Positions 54,466 to 63,800 of a stretch of DNA of 64,000 nucleotides are shown piece after piece. How positions within the stretch are numbered: position 1 is the stretch's first letter; each line of letters begins with the position of its first letter. The position numbers were made by a program, and so were the translations under genes. The notes beneath the pieces are model-generated. The model worked only from the letters and a program-made list of their open reading frames with translations. It did no database searches and had not been told where the DNA came from. The stretch is from Mediterraneibacter faecis JCM 15917. GTDB taxonomy: Bacteria; Bacillota; Clostridia; Lachnospirales; Lachnospiraceae. The stretch spans positions 1 through 64,000 of the forward strand of contig BBDW01000009.1 in assembly GCA_001312505.1 (NCBI GenBank), written 5' to 3'.

Positions 54466-55035
54466 ATGAATTATAAATTTCTGGATGCGTTGGAGGTATC
54501 CCCCCCTGTGATTGCAGCGGTAAAAGATGATGAAGGAGTAGATGCCTGTTTGAAAAGTGAAAGCCAGGTTGTATTTATTTTATATGGAGACATCTGTACA
54601 ATTCCGGAGATTGTTTCTAAAGTAAAAGCAGCAGGAAAACTGGCGGTAGTACATCTAGACCTGATCCATGGACTGGCATCGAAGAATATCGCTGCAGATT
54701 TTATCGAAAAATATACAGAAGCAGATGGTGTGATCTCTACAAAACCGACAATTATCCATCGAGCGAAAGAACTTGGAATGCTCACGGTATTGCGTGTATT
54801 TTTGATTGATTCTATGGCTTATGAAAATGTGAAAACACAGGTAACGGCAGCAAAGCCGGATGTGGTAGAGGTTCTTCCGGGAATGATGCCGAAGGTGATC
54901 GGAAATATCTGTAAAGATCTTCCGGTACCTGTGATCGCCGGAGGAATGATCCGGGAGAAGGAAGATGTAATGGCGCTTCTTAAGGCAGGAGTAACCAGTG
55001 TATCGTCTACGAATCCGGAAATCTGGTTTGAATAA
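54466..55035 (+). CDS. glpP: Glycerol-3-phosphate responsive antiterminator
   Basis: A 189-residue TIM-barrel RNA-binding protein that, with glycerol-3-phosphate, prevents termination in glp leaders. Motifs: PVIAAVKDDEGVDACL, VFILYGDICTIPEIV, VHLDLIHGLASKN, TKPTIIHRAKELGM and the phosphate loop GGMIREKEDV with VSSTNPEIWFE. The start at 54466 follows AAAGGAGAATTG. A run of seven C at 54500-54506 is in frame and adds a Pro (Ser-Pro-Pro-Val). Its likely target is the hairpin at 51154-51204. Confidence 0.92.
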   Translation: MNYKFLDALEVSPPVIAAVKDDEGVDACLKSESQVVFILYGDICTIPEIVSKVKAAGKLAVVHLDLIHGLASKNIAADFIEKYTEADGVISTKPTIIHRAKELGMLTVLRVFLIDSMAYENVKTQVTAAKPDVVEVLPGMMPKVIGNICKDLPVPVIAGGMIREKEDVMALLKAGVTSVSSTNPEIWFE

Positions 55036-55039
55036 GCTT

Positions 55040-55707
55040 TTATTTTTTCATCTTCTTTAATTTCAGCCACCCGGCATGAAGCATGTATACAACTGCAGGA
55101 ATTAAGGAGAGCAGTTGTGTGTATGTATAATCTGTTGCCAGAGATACAGGTGAAAGCGCAACATGGAACGCAAGGAAGATGAAAGCTCCGGCGGTAATCA
55201 GATTACAAAGGAGATACTTCCAGCCGAAGATTCCTAAAGCAGAGGCTGTCAGGAGTGCCACCAGCGATATCGTATCAAGTGAAACCGGCAAATGAATAAA
55301 ATCATACTTTGCAGAAAAAAGTGTCAGGATCGCGTAAAGGAAAAGAAGCAGGTTCAATAATCCCATGATCTTGAACAATAAACTGTAAAAAGGTGTGACC
55401 GGGCAATCCGGCCACAATTCTACATCCAGTTTTTCAGCAAGTTCAATCGCGGAGCGGGTGAATGTTGTGTTTGTCATTACGATGACCTTGTCACAGTCAT
55501 AAAAATTTGCACCGGCATAAGCTTCCTGGACTGCTTTGTTACCAACGGGATACGTGTAGTATTTACACTGTATCCCGTATTTTTTCTGTGTTTAAAGGCA
55601 ATGATGTCAACGCCTTGATCTCCGGAACTTTTAGTAACTTCTATTTTGGAAAAATGTTTTCGTTTTAGTATGATCGCACACTGTTCTTCGAACTGATATC
55701 CATCCAT
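55040..55707 (-). CDS. Mrr-like restriction endonuclease/membrane protein, one frameshift
   Basis: About 223 residues. The N-terminal Mrr-type nuclease core reads DGYQFEEQCAIILKRKHF, then KSSGDQGVDIIAFK with the catalytic Asp. After the frame is restored (one A missing near 55584) comes YGIQCKYYTYPVGNKAVQEA with the QxK motif. Three membrane helices follow (MGLLNLLLFLYAILTLF, LLTASALGIFGWKYLLCNLI, LLSLIPAVVYMLHAGWL). The nuclease plus membrane layout is known in Firmicutes but its role is unclear; it is not a paired restriction-modification system. It is convergent with glpP, four bases apart. Confidence 0.75.
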
Positions 55708-55750
55708 GTGTTGCTGTTTCTCCTATATGCTGTCTGAAATCATGATGTTG

Positions 55751-55982
55751 GGGGTCAAAAGGTATTTTGACCCCTATGATACACGGATTGCTTCGCATTT
55801 CATGCTCTCGCAATCCTAAAACACCTCAAATCCGCTCATTTTTCTACGAAAAATGGCTACTTTTCGGTGTTTTGCGGGTCAATAAGTCATGCTTTTTCAT
55901 GCAAGCAAGAAACGCATGACCTTTTGACCCTTGTATCAAATCATTTAAGTAAGAAGAATGCCGGGAGGCATTCTTCTTACGT
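55751..55982. repeat. Intergenic block of hairpins
   Basis: Between the Mrr-like gene and oleate hydratase gene there is no gene. GGGGTCAAAA/TTTTGACCCC (55751-55774) is a perfect hairpin. GGGTCAATAAGTCATG pairs with CATGACCTTTTGACCC (55876-55930), and the outer copies share ACCTTTTGACCC. A third hairpin, GTAAGAAGAATGCC/GGCATTCTTCTTAC (about 55949-55980), probably ends the oleate hydratase message. The first two may be one MITE-like element. Confidence 0.55.
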
Positions 55983-56034
55983 GATCAGGTAGAAATAGAA
56001 TAGCATATTTCAGAGAAAAGAACAAGTGTTCTTT

Positions 56035-58038
56035 TCACATTCCGTCCTTCAGTACATTGTGATCACGCAGTACCTTTTCAATTACATTTCCTTTTACGAG
56101 CTTCAGAAGCGGTTTCTTCAGTGCGTTCAGCGGTCCAGGCAGCTGGATCTCAAGTGGAGATTTTCCGTCCATAAGTTTTACAGAGCTGTCGAGAAGCTCG
56201 CGGATATCATAAACACTTCCCCCCCATACTTCAGGCACACCACGGTCTACTTTGAGAAGTCCATAAACAGCTTCCATAGCAGTACGTACAGAATACTCTG
56301 TTGTGAAAACAGTATCTCTTGGAGTTTCAGCAAACTGTCCGAGGAAAGCGAAGTTGACACATCCATCCGGAATAACATCCGGGCGGTCACCTTTTGTACG
56401 TGGCATGAAGAATGCTGTGATGTAAGGCATCATTGTCGGTACACAGATTGCACTGTTTTCTGCCAGATCCATGATCTGATCTTCCGGAACACCAAGGTGA
56501 TAGAGCCATTCTGCTGTGATTTCTTTTCCGGTACAGTCTTTCATAGGCTTCTTGATATAGTCACCAGGCACATCAGTAAATAATCCATAAACCCAGACAC
56601 ATACCTTATCTTTATCCTGGTCTTTGAACTGTCCCTGACGATTGATCGTCCAGCTTAACAGCCAGCTAGAATCCTGGCAGCTGACGATACCGCCGGTTAC
56701 AACATTTCCGGTGCGAGGGTCACGTTTGCAAATGTCTGTGATATAAGGAATGATCTTGTCATCCAGAGTTGTAACTGTTGCAGATTCCCAGTTTGTCTTG
56801 GAAATGTCGGAACAGAATTTTTCCGGATGTCCGAAGGATGGATCCTGACGGGCAATGTTTTTCCAAAGGTTCCATACACCGCTTGTACGGACTTCGGCAT
56901 CCCCCCCGTTTGGTGCATGGTTCTGATCTCCGTAAATGGTTCCCTCTGTACAGCTTCCGTTTGTGACAAATACGAGGTCGTTTTCTGTCAGGACGATACC
57001 TCTTTCCTGTCCGTTTACTTTACATTCAATTGCAGATGCAATCTTTTTGTCTCCTTCGAATTTGAATACAACATTTGTGACTTCTGTATTGAACTGGAAG
57101 TCCACACCGGCATCTTCGAGGTATCTCTGCATCGGAAGAATGAGGGATTCATACTGATTATATTTGGTAAATTTCAATGCACTGAAATCAGGCAGTCCGG
57201 CAATATGGTGGATAAATCTCTGGAAATATAATTTCATTTCCAAAGCACTGTGCCAGTTTTCAAATGCAAACATTGTTCTCCAATAGAGCCAGAAAGTAGA
57301 ATCAAATACTTCTTCGTCAAAGACATCTTCGATGGTTTTATCGTAGAGATCTTCGTCTTTTGTCATGAAGAGTTTCATGATTTCCATACAGCCCTTCTGA
57401 CTGAGGTTGAATTTTCCGTCTGTATGTGCGTCTTTGCCACGATTTACAGTTGCACGGCAAAGGGAATAGTTCGGGTCATGTTTATTGAGCCAGTAATATT
57501 CATCAAGTACAGAAACACCAGGTGTCTCGATGGATGGAATGCTGCGGAAGAGATCCCACAGACATTCGAAATGATTTTCCATCTCACGTCCACCGCGCAT
57601 TACATAACCTCGGGAAGTATCATAGATTCCGTCACATGCACCACCGGCAATATCCATTGCTTCTAAAATGTGGATCTGGCATCCAGGCATCTGTGCATCA
57701 CGGACAAGGAAACATGCCGCTGCCAAAGAGGCAAGTCCGCTTCCTACGATGTAAGCATTTTTCTGATCTACACCTTCCGGTTTCTCCGGATGTGCAAATG
57801 CTTCGTAGTTTCCGTTGGAATAATAGATGCCTTTGCTGTTGCGGTCATATTTTCCGCGTTCAGTGTTACGATAGTTATCTGGAACGGAAGAATCGGCAAC
57901 AGTACTCTTCTTAAAAATAGAATTACCGGATTCTGAATTACCAGATTCTTTTTTTGCCTTCTGTGCGAGATAAATTGCAGTTCCTGTTCCTGCTGCTACT
58001 GCAGAGATTACAGCAAGTTTAGATTTCTTATTTGACAT
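56035..58038 (-). CDS. ohyA: Oleate hydratase
   Basis: A 667-residue FAD enzyme that adds water across the double bond of oleic acid to give 10-hydroxystearate, protecting gut bacteria from free fatty acids. The FAD loop is AYIVGSGLASLAAACFLVRD, followed by the family blocks RGGREMENHFECLWDLF, DQNHAPNG and NWESATVTTLDDK. An N-terminal extension (residues 6-25, SKLAVISAVAAGTGTAIYLA) could anchor it to the membrane. The start at 58038 lies behind AAAGGTGG. Runs of seven C at 56219-56225 and 56901-56907 are in frame (Trp-Gly-Gly-Ser; Asn-Gly-Gly-Asp). A TetR gene lies upstream on the same strand. Confidence 0.93.
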   Translation of the reverse strand: MSNKKSKLAVISAVAAGTGTAIYLAQKAKKESGNSESGNSIFKKSTVADSSVPDNYRNTERGKYDRNSKGIYYSNGNYEAFAHPEKPEGVDQKNAYIVGSGLASLAAACFLVRDAQMPGCQIHILEAMDIAGGACDGIYDTSRGYVMRGGREMENHFECLWDLFRSIPSIETPGVSVLDEYYWLNKHDPNYSLCRATVNRGKDAHTDGKFNLSQKGCMEIMKLFMTKDEDLYDKTIEDVFDEEVFDSTFWLYWRTMFAFENWHSALEMKLYFQRFIHHIAGLPDFSALKFTKYNQYESLILPMQRYLEDAGVDFQFNTEVTNVVFKFEGDKKIASAIECKVNGQERGIVLTENDLVFVTNGSCTEGTIYGDQNHAPNGGDAEVRTSGVWNLWKNIARQDPSFGHPEKFCSDISKTNWESATVTTLDDKIIPYITDICKRDPRTGNVVTGGIVSCQDSSWLLSWTINRQGQFKDQDKDKVCVWVYGLFTDVPGDYIKKPMKDCTGKEITAEWLYHLGVPEDQIMDLAENSAICVPTMMPYITAFFMPRTKGDRPDVIPDGCVNFAFLGQFAETPRDTVFTTEYSVRTAMEAVYGLLKVDRGVPEVWGGSVYDIRELLDSSVKLMDGKSPLEIQLPGPLNALKKPLLKLVKGNVIEKVLRDHNVLKDGM

Positions 58039-58299
58039 AATAAAACCACCTTTCTGAAAAAACGGATTCATGTCTCGTTTTGAGATCATCTCATCATAAT
58101 TACTCTAAATAACGAGATATGAAGTATAGTTGTTATAGTTATAGTATGGACATTTTTGAAGATTTTCAATTTACAAAAAGAGGCAAGTGATAAAAAACTT
58201 ATCATTTGCCCAGTTTTGTAAAGCGTCATAGTTGGAGCTTTAGCCCTCAACATCTATATTTACTTATGAGATACTTATCGGAATTATCATATATGGAGA

Positions 58300-58874
58300 T
58301 TATGAATTCTCTTTTTCTGAAAGTGATGAGAAATTTTCAATTGAATGCGTAAGGCTTCCGTGGATGGTAATACTGATCTTATGTGCCAGATCGACATAAT
58401 CGTCTTTCATTCCCTGTTTGATCCAGTCGAGCATAAGACCGACAAAGCTGTATTTATAAAAATCGGCAATAAAGCGCCGGTCTTCTTCAGAAATACTGGT
58501 GTCTTCTGCTTTTTCCTCTACAACATTCATCAGTAAATCGGAAGTCAGATGAAAAAGGAAACTTTCAATCTGATCCCGGTTGATGCAGCGGTAAGCATTT
58601 AATATAAATGGCTTATTTTCATACACAGCATCAAAAATCTGTACCAGTCCTTCAGACCAGGTGTCGTAAGTTTTTTGCCGGCAAGAGCGCGGGTTGCATC
58701 TTCCAGGCAGGACCATTCGACCAGATCATAAATATCTTTAAAGTGATAGTAGAAAGCCATACGGCTGATGCCGCAGTCTTCGGTTAAATCGCGGATGGTT
58801 ATTTTATCGAGAGGTTTCTCGAGCATTAGTTTTTTCAGAGATTCTTCTAGAATATGTTTTGTCTTGTTTATCAT
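58300..58874 (-). CDS. TetR family transcriptional regulator, one frameshift
   Basis: About 191 residues. The helix-turn-helix is clear: ITIRDLTEDCGISRMAFYYH at residues about 25-44. After ATRALAGK the frame is lost at an A-run near 58674-58679, one A short. The other frame continues KTYDTWSEGLVQIFDAVYEN and ends SIENFSSLSEKENS. It probably represses the oleate hydratase gene about 260 bases downstream on the same strand and releases on fatty acid; that link is inferred from position. Confidence 0.82.
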
Positions 58875-59107
58875 AGAGGGATTCTCCGTTTGTTACAAAA
58901 TTAAGTGTGACTATAATTTATAGTATTGCATTTTCCCCCCGGCAGATAGCAAGTAGTACTATTAAAAAAATCTTTTTCCAAAATTCTTTGGTGATGTATT
59001 TTTTATGGGAAAACAACGGAGATTCTGTTATAATCTTTAACATAATATAGCAAGAATTCTCCTTCCTCAGCAGGTGGGAGATGAATTGCACAAAATAAAA
59101 AGAACAT

Positions 59108-59136
59108 TTGTTCGGTAATGGGTTCCGTGGTATAAT
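59108..59136 (+). promoter_or_regulatory. Promoter of IS605 tnpA-tnpB
   Basis: TTGTTC (59108-59113), a 17-bp spacer and TATAAT (59131-59136). Confidence 0.65.
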
Positions 59137-59177
59137 AGAGTCAGTCGAAAACATAGATTATTAGAGAGAGGACTGAT

Positions 59178-59593
59178 TTGCATAGAAAAAATAGATCATA
59201 ATGCATATTCAGTGTATCTGATGTATTATCATCTGATCATGGTAGTAAAATATCGAAGGAAAGTCATTGATAATCCAATTTCAGAAAGAGCAAAAGAGAT
59301 ATGGGAACATATTGCTCAACGGTATGGGGGGTGTGCTGGAAGAATGGAATCATGACATTGATCATGTGCATGTAATGTTCCGTGCGCAGCTGAGAACGGA
59401 AGTTAGTAAATTTATCAATGCTTATAAAAGTGCCAGTAGCAGACTATTGAAAAAGGAGTATCCGGAAATCAGGGAAAAACTTTGGAAAGAAGCCTTTTGG
59501 AGTCAGAGCTTCTGTCTGTTAACAGCTGGAGGCGCCCCCCCAGTAGAAGTAATCCGTCAATACATTGAAACCCAGGGAGAGAAAAAGTATTGA
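59178..59593 (+). pseudogene. tnpA: IS200/IS605 transposase TnpA, two frameshifts
   Basis: A Y1 HUH transposase of about 138 residues. It starts TTG at 59178. The first break is an A-run at 59185-59190, after which IDHNAYSVYLMYYHLIMVVK reads on. The second is the run of six G at 59326-59331, after which GVLEEWNHDIDHVHVMF reads on. The HUH pair is DHVHVMF; the catalytic Tyr lies in PPVEVIRQYIETQG. A run of seven C at 59535-59541 is in frame. The end overlaps tnpB by four bases. Confidence 0.85.
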
Positions 59594-60699
59594 ACATAGC
59601 ATATCGTTTCCGAATTTATCCGACAGAAGAACAGAAGATACTTCTTGGCAAAACATTTGGCTGTTGTCGCTTTTTGTATAATCAGATGCTTAATGATAAG
59701 ATCCAGGAGTATGAAAAGACAAAGAAAATGTTAAAAAACACACCAGCCATGTATAAAAGGGAATATCCGTTTTTGAAAGAAGTAGATTCGCTAGCATTGG
59801 CAAATGTCCAGCTTCATCTGGAAAAGGCATATAAGAATTTTTTCCGAGATCCCAAGATTGGATTTCCGAAGTTCAAGTCAAAACATCATTCCAGAAACAG
59901 TTATACAACGAATGTGGTCAATGGAAATATCCTGGTGGAAAGTAAGCGAATCCGGCTTCCTAAATTAAAATGGATTGCCATGAAAAAACACAGGGAGCCA
60001 GCAAAAGGCCTTCGCCTGAAATCAGTGACAGTCAGTATGGAACCATCCGGCAAATACTTTGCAAGCTTGTTGTATGAAGGGGGGGACAGTTGTGAAAACC
60101 AAGCAGCTGAACCAGATTACAGTACTGCAAAGATACTTGGAATTGATTACGCAATGCAGGGGGGGATGGCGGTGTTTTCAGAAGAGATTGAGATGGAAGA
60201 AGCAGGATTTTTTAGAAAAAACGAAAAAAGACTGGTGAGGGAGCAACGAAAGTTGTCAAGATGCGTACGAGGAAGTCATAATTATGAACTGCAGAAAAAG
60301 AAAGTTGCCAGATGTCATGAAAAGATACGAAATCAGCGAAGAGATTATCTGCACAAGCTAAGCTGAAAAATTGTAGACAGTTATGATGCAGTTGCAGTGG
60401 AAGATATCGATATGAAAGCAATGGGTCAGTGCCTGCATTTCGGAAAAAGTGTACATGATAATGGATATGGAATGTTCAGGGAAATGTTAGACTATAAACT
60501 GGCGTGGAAAGGAAAGAAAATAGTAAAGGTAGACCGTTTCTTTCCTTCCAGTAAAAAATGCTGTCAATGTGGAAGGATAAAGAAAGAACTGAAATTATCC
60601 GAAAGAGTCTATCACTGTGTATGTGGAAATGAGATGGACAGAGATCGTAATGCAGCAATCAACATCCGTGAAGAGGCAAGAAGGATGTTGATTGCATAA
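59590..60699 (+). pseudogene. tnpB: TnpB RNA-guided nuclease, interrupted by an in-frame TGA
   Basis: A 369-codon OrfB/TnpB protein. The N-terminal helix-turn-helix reads YRFRIYPTEEQKILLGKTFG. RuvC residues are Asp in LGIDYAMQGGMAVF, Glu in DAVAVEDIDMKAM and Asp in NEMDRDRNAAINI. The zinc finger is KCCQCGRIKK with VYHCVCGNE. Codon 259 is TGA (60364-60366), between LHKLS and KIVDSYDA; the frame is unchanged, and CGA or AGA is the likely ancestor. Runs of seven G at 60079-60085 and 60159-60165 are in frame. The guide RNA of such systems comes from the 3' end of tnpB and the right end of the element. Confidence 0.88.
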
Positions 60700-60868
60700 A
60701 CTGTTCGTATCTGGACAATTGGATCATAAGAAAACATGCCCGTGTCCGGGCAAAAGAATCGCGGGGCACGCGAGGATAGCTTGTAGATACTTGGCTCAGT
60801 AGAGCAGCCATTGAGCAAGAAGCCCCCCCACTTCAAAATCAGTGATTTAAGTGGTAGGAGCATGTCAC
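60680..60868 (+). ncRNA. Possible omega/reRNA scaffold and IS605 right end
   Basis: By analogy with known TnpB systems, the guide RNA scaffold would overlap the tnpB end and this 170-base tail, with the guide taken from the DNA just past about 60868. The tail has the hairpins CATGCCCGTGTCCGGGCA and the CACTT/AAGTG foldback. A run of seven C (60823-60829) lies in the foldback arm. Confidence 0.4.
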
Positions 60869-60895
60869 ATAAAGTAAAAGTAAGGTTATAAAGAT

Positions 60896-63800
60896 ATGAA
60901 AGAAAAAGAAAAGAAAATCACACGGATTCTGCGTATTTTCATGATGCTTCTTACCTGTATTCTGATTGCATTATTCTTTGGAATTATGATATTGGTCAGC
61001 GATATGCAAGGGACGGCTCGTGTAGTGAATTATGCCGGACTTGTGCGTGGAAAGACGCAGCAGATCATCAAACTGGAAAATGCACAGAAACCACAGGATG
61101 AAATGATCAGGGAAGTGGATGCGTATATTGATGGGTTACGTTATGGCAGCGATGAACTGAACCTTGTCCGTCTGGATGATAAAGCATTTCAGGATAAGAT
61201 GGAAGTGCTGGAACAATTTTTTGGACAACTAAAGGAAGAGATCTATAAGGCTCGTGAAGAAGGATATGAGAATACACAGATTATAAATAAAAGTGAAACA
61301 TTTTTTACAATCTGTGATGAGACAACAGGGCTTGCGGAAAGTTATTCGCAGAAGCTGGCATCTTCCTTAAACCGTCTGGAGAAAATCGTTGTCGTGGATA
61401 TTATTGGAATTGTGTGTCTGTTGGGATATGAGCTTTTCAAGGCATTGCGGTACGCAGCACAAAACCGTGTGCTTCGTCAGAAGGTTTATCTGGATGAGGC
61501 AACAGGACTTCCGAATAAGAATAAGTGCGAGGAGATTCTGGCATCTGAAGAGCCGCTTACGGACAGGGAATCAACAGCGGTAATGGTGTTTGATTTAAAT
61601 AATCTGAGAATCATTAATGACCGGCAGGGACATGAAAGAGGCGATCAATATATCAGATCATTTGCAGAACAACTGCGGGCAGCACTTCCGGAGAAATATT
61701 TTGTCGGAAGAGACGGTGGAGACGAGTTTATTGCAGTGTTAAAGCAGGTGGATCATGAGCAGGTGAAAGACTGTCTGCAGATGATACGGGAACAGACGGA
61801 GCGTTATTCAAAGAATCATCCGGATATGCCACTTAGCTATGCAGTGGGATATGCATTGTCTACAGATTTTCCGGGAAGTAATATGAAAGCCCTGTTCCGA
61901 TATGCGGATAAGAACATGTATGTAGACAAGAATCGGGCGAAGATGAAAGAAGCAGCTGACAAGCGGAGACTTAGGAGTCGGTTGTTACAATCTGTAAAAG
62001 AAAAAGGATTTCATTTTACAGATTGTCTGTACTGTGATGCGATTGTGGATCAGTATGTTGTTCTTCGTGCAAGCTCAGAATTTTTCCTTGCAGATGATGG
62101 TAGTTATTCTGGTGCAGTAGAGCAGATTATACAGGAGCTGGCGGAGGAAGAGAAACGCAGGGAACTTTGGGAGAAACTTCAGCTGTCGGAAATCCGGGAA
62201 ACACTGACAGAGGAACATCAGGTAGAGGAATATTTTTATTGTCACAAAGATGGTGACAGAGTTTTGCGTGGCCGGATCACACTTTTACTGCCTGACTTTG
62301 CTGAAAATGGAAATTTGCATCATTTTCTTGTTGGGTTTGATGTTTATCAGGACAGGGACAGATTGATCGTAAATGAGAAAAAGCAACTGACACAGTTCTA
62401 TGAACAGCTGACGCAGTCCATTTTGGAAAACGGAAACTATATAGAAGCATTGATGGATACAGCAGAAATAATCCAAAGTGTTAATCTGACACAGAATTTA
62501 TTAGAAAAGATATTTTGGCAAAACAGGGAAAACAGGCAGATTCCAGACATAAAACTTCCATGTCCTTATGATACGTATTGTAAGACCTATCAACGGTTCG
62601 TGACAAAAGAGACGAGAGAAAATTATCGTATCACAGAAAATCCGGCACAGCTGATCGAACGTTTTAAAGCAGGCGAAAAGCAGGTGACTGTGGAATATCA
62701 GGTAGAGCAAAGTAATGGAAGCAGATGCTGGTGGCAGGAGACAGTCTGATGTCACAGGAGATGGTTTATGAAAGTAAGACAAAGCAGACAAGTACGGTGA
62801 TCGGTGCAATTATTTTGTTCAAGGATATTTCAGAGTTCCATGAGCAGGAAGACAGAGAAAGAGAACGTCTGCAGGTTGCATACGAAAAAGCGGATCTCGA
62901 GAGCCGTGCGAAGACAGAATTCATGAATCGGATGAGTCATGATATCCGTACACCGATCAATGGCATTCTCGGAATGATCCAGATGATCCGTAAGAACTAT
63001 AAGGATCGGGAAAAGATAGAAGAGTGTGTTGATAAAATTGATCTGTCTGTCCAACATCTGAGTGAACTGGTCAATGATGTACTTGATATGAGTAAAATAG
63101 AGTCAGGATATTTAGAGTTGCAGAATGATACGTTTGATCTGAATACGTTGATAGATCAGGTAGAAGTTGTGGTCAGTGCACAGGTAGAGGCAATGGAAAT
63201 CAGTTATGAGAGCCATCGGGAAAAGGTGAATCATACGATGCTGAGCGGAGATACACTGCAGATCAGAAGAATTATGCTGAATCTGTTCAGTAATGCAATC
63301 AAATATAATAAGCGTGGAGGAAGGATAGACACTTATGTAAAAGAACTTTCTTTTGATGGAATGTGTGCGGCATTCGAATTCCGTATTACGGATACAGGTG
63401 TCGGGATAAGCAGAGAATATATAAAAGAAGAATTGTTTAAGCCTTTTACACAGGAAATAAATGATGCAAGAACGCAGTACAGAGGAACGGGGCTTGGAAT
63501 GTCAATTGTAAAAGGACTGGTTGAAAAGATGGGCGGAACAATCCAGGTGAGCAGTACGCCCGGCGTTGGAACGGAGTTTCGTTTTTATTTGAGTTTTCCA
63601 GTAGTTCAGCCGGAAAAGGAAAGTCAGAATGGAGAATGTGTACAGGGAACAAAAAAGGATCTGAAAGAAGATAAACCACTCAGAGGATATCATATTCTTC
63701 TTGCTGAAGATAATGAGATCAATATGGAGATTGCAGAGTTTTATCTGGAAGAAGCTGGTGCACAGGTGATAAAGGCATGGAATGGACAGGAAGCTGTGGA

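Larger units (their letters stand above)
59060..60868 (+). mobile_element. IS200/IS605 family element with tnpA and tnpB
   Basis: The left end shows a subterminal hairpin GAACATTTGTTC (59102-59113). The right end shows the typical AGCC...CACTTCAAAATC / GATTTAAGTGGTAGG foldback (60822-60858), ending near TGTCAC (60868). There are no terminal inverted repeats, as expected for this single-strand peel-and-paste family. Both genes are damaged (tnpA frameshifts, tnpB stop), so this copy is probably immobile as written. Exact ends are approximate. Confidence 0.8.

Noticed and set aside
55040-55707. A restriction-modification system
   Set aside because: Only an Mrr-like nuclease fused to membrane helices is present. 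There is no methyltransferase or specificity gene nearby.
56026-57936. Long plus-strand ORFs opposite oleate hydratase
   Set aside because: Shadows of the minus-strand gene with no family character.
59102-59113. GAACATTTGTTC as a LexA (SOS) box
   Set aside because: It resembles the GAAC-n4-GTTC pattern of Gram-positive LexA sites, but it lies in the IS605 left end, where a subterminal hairpin is expected.
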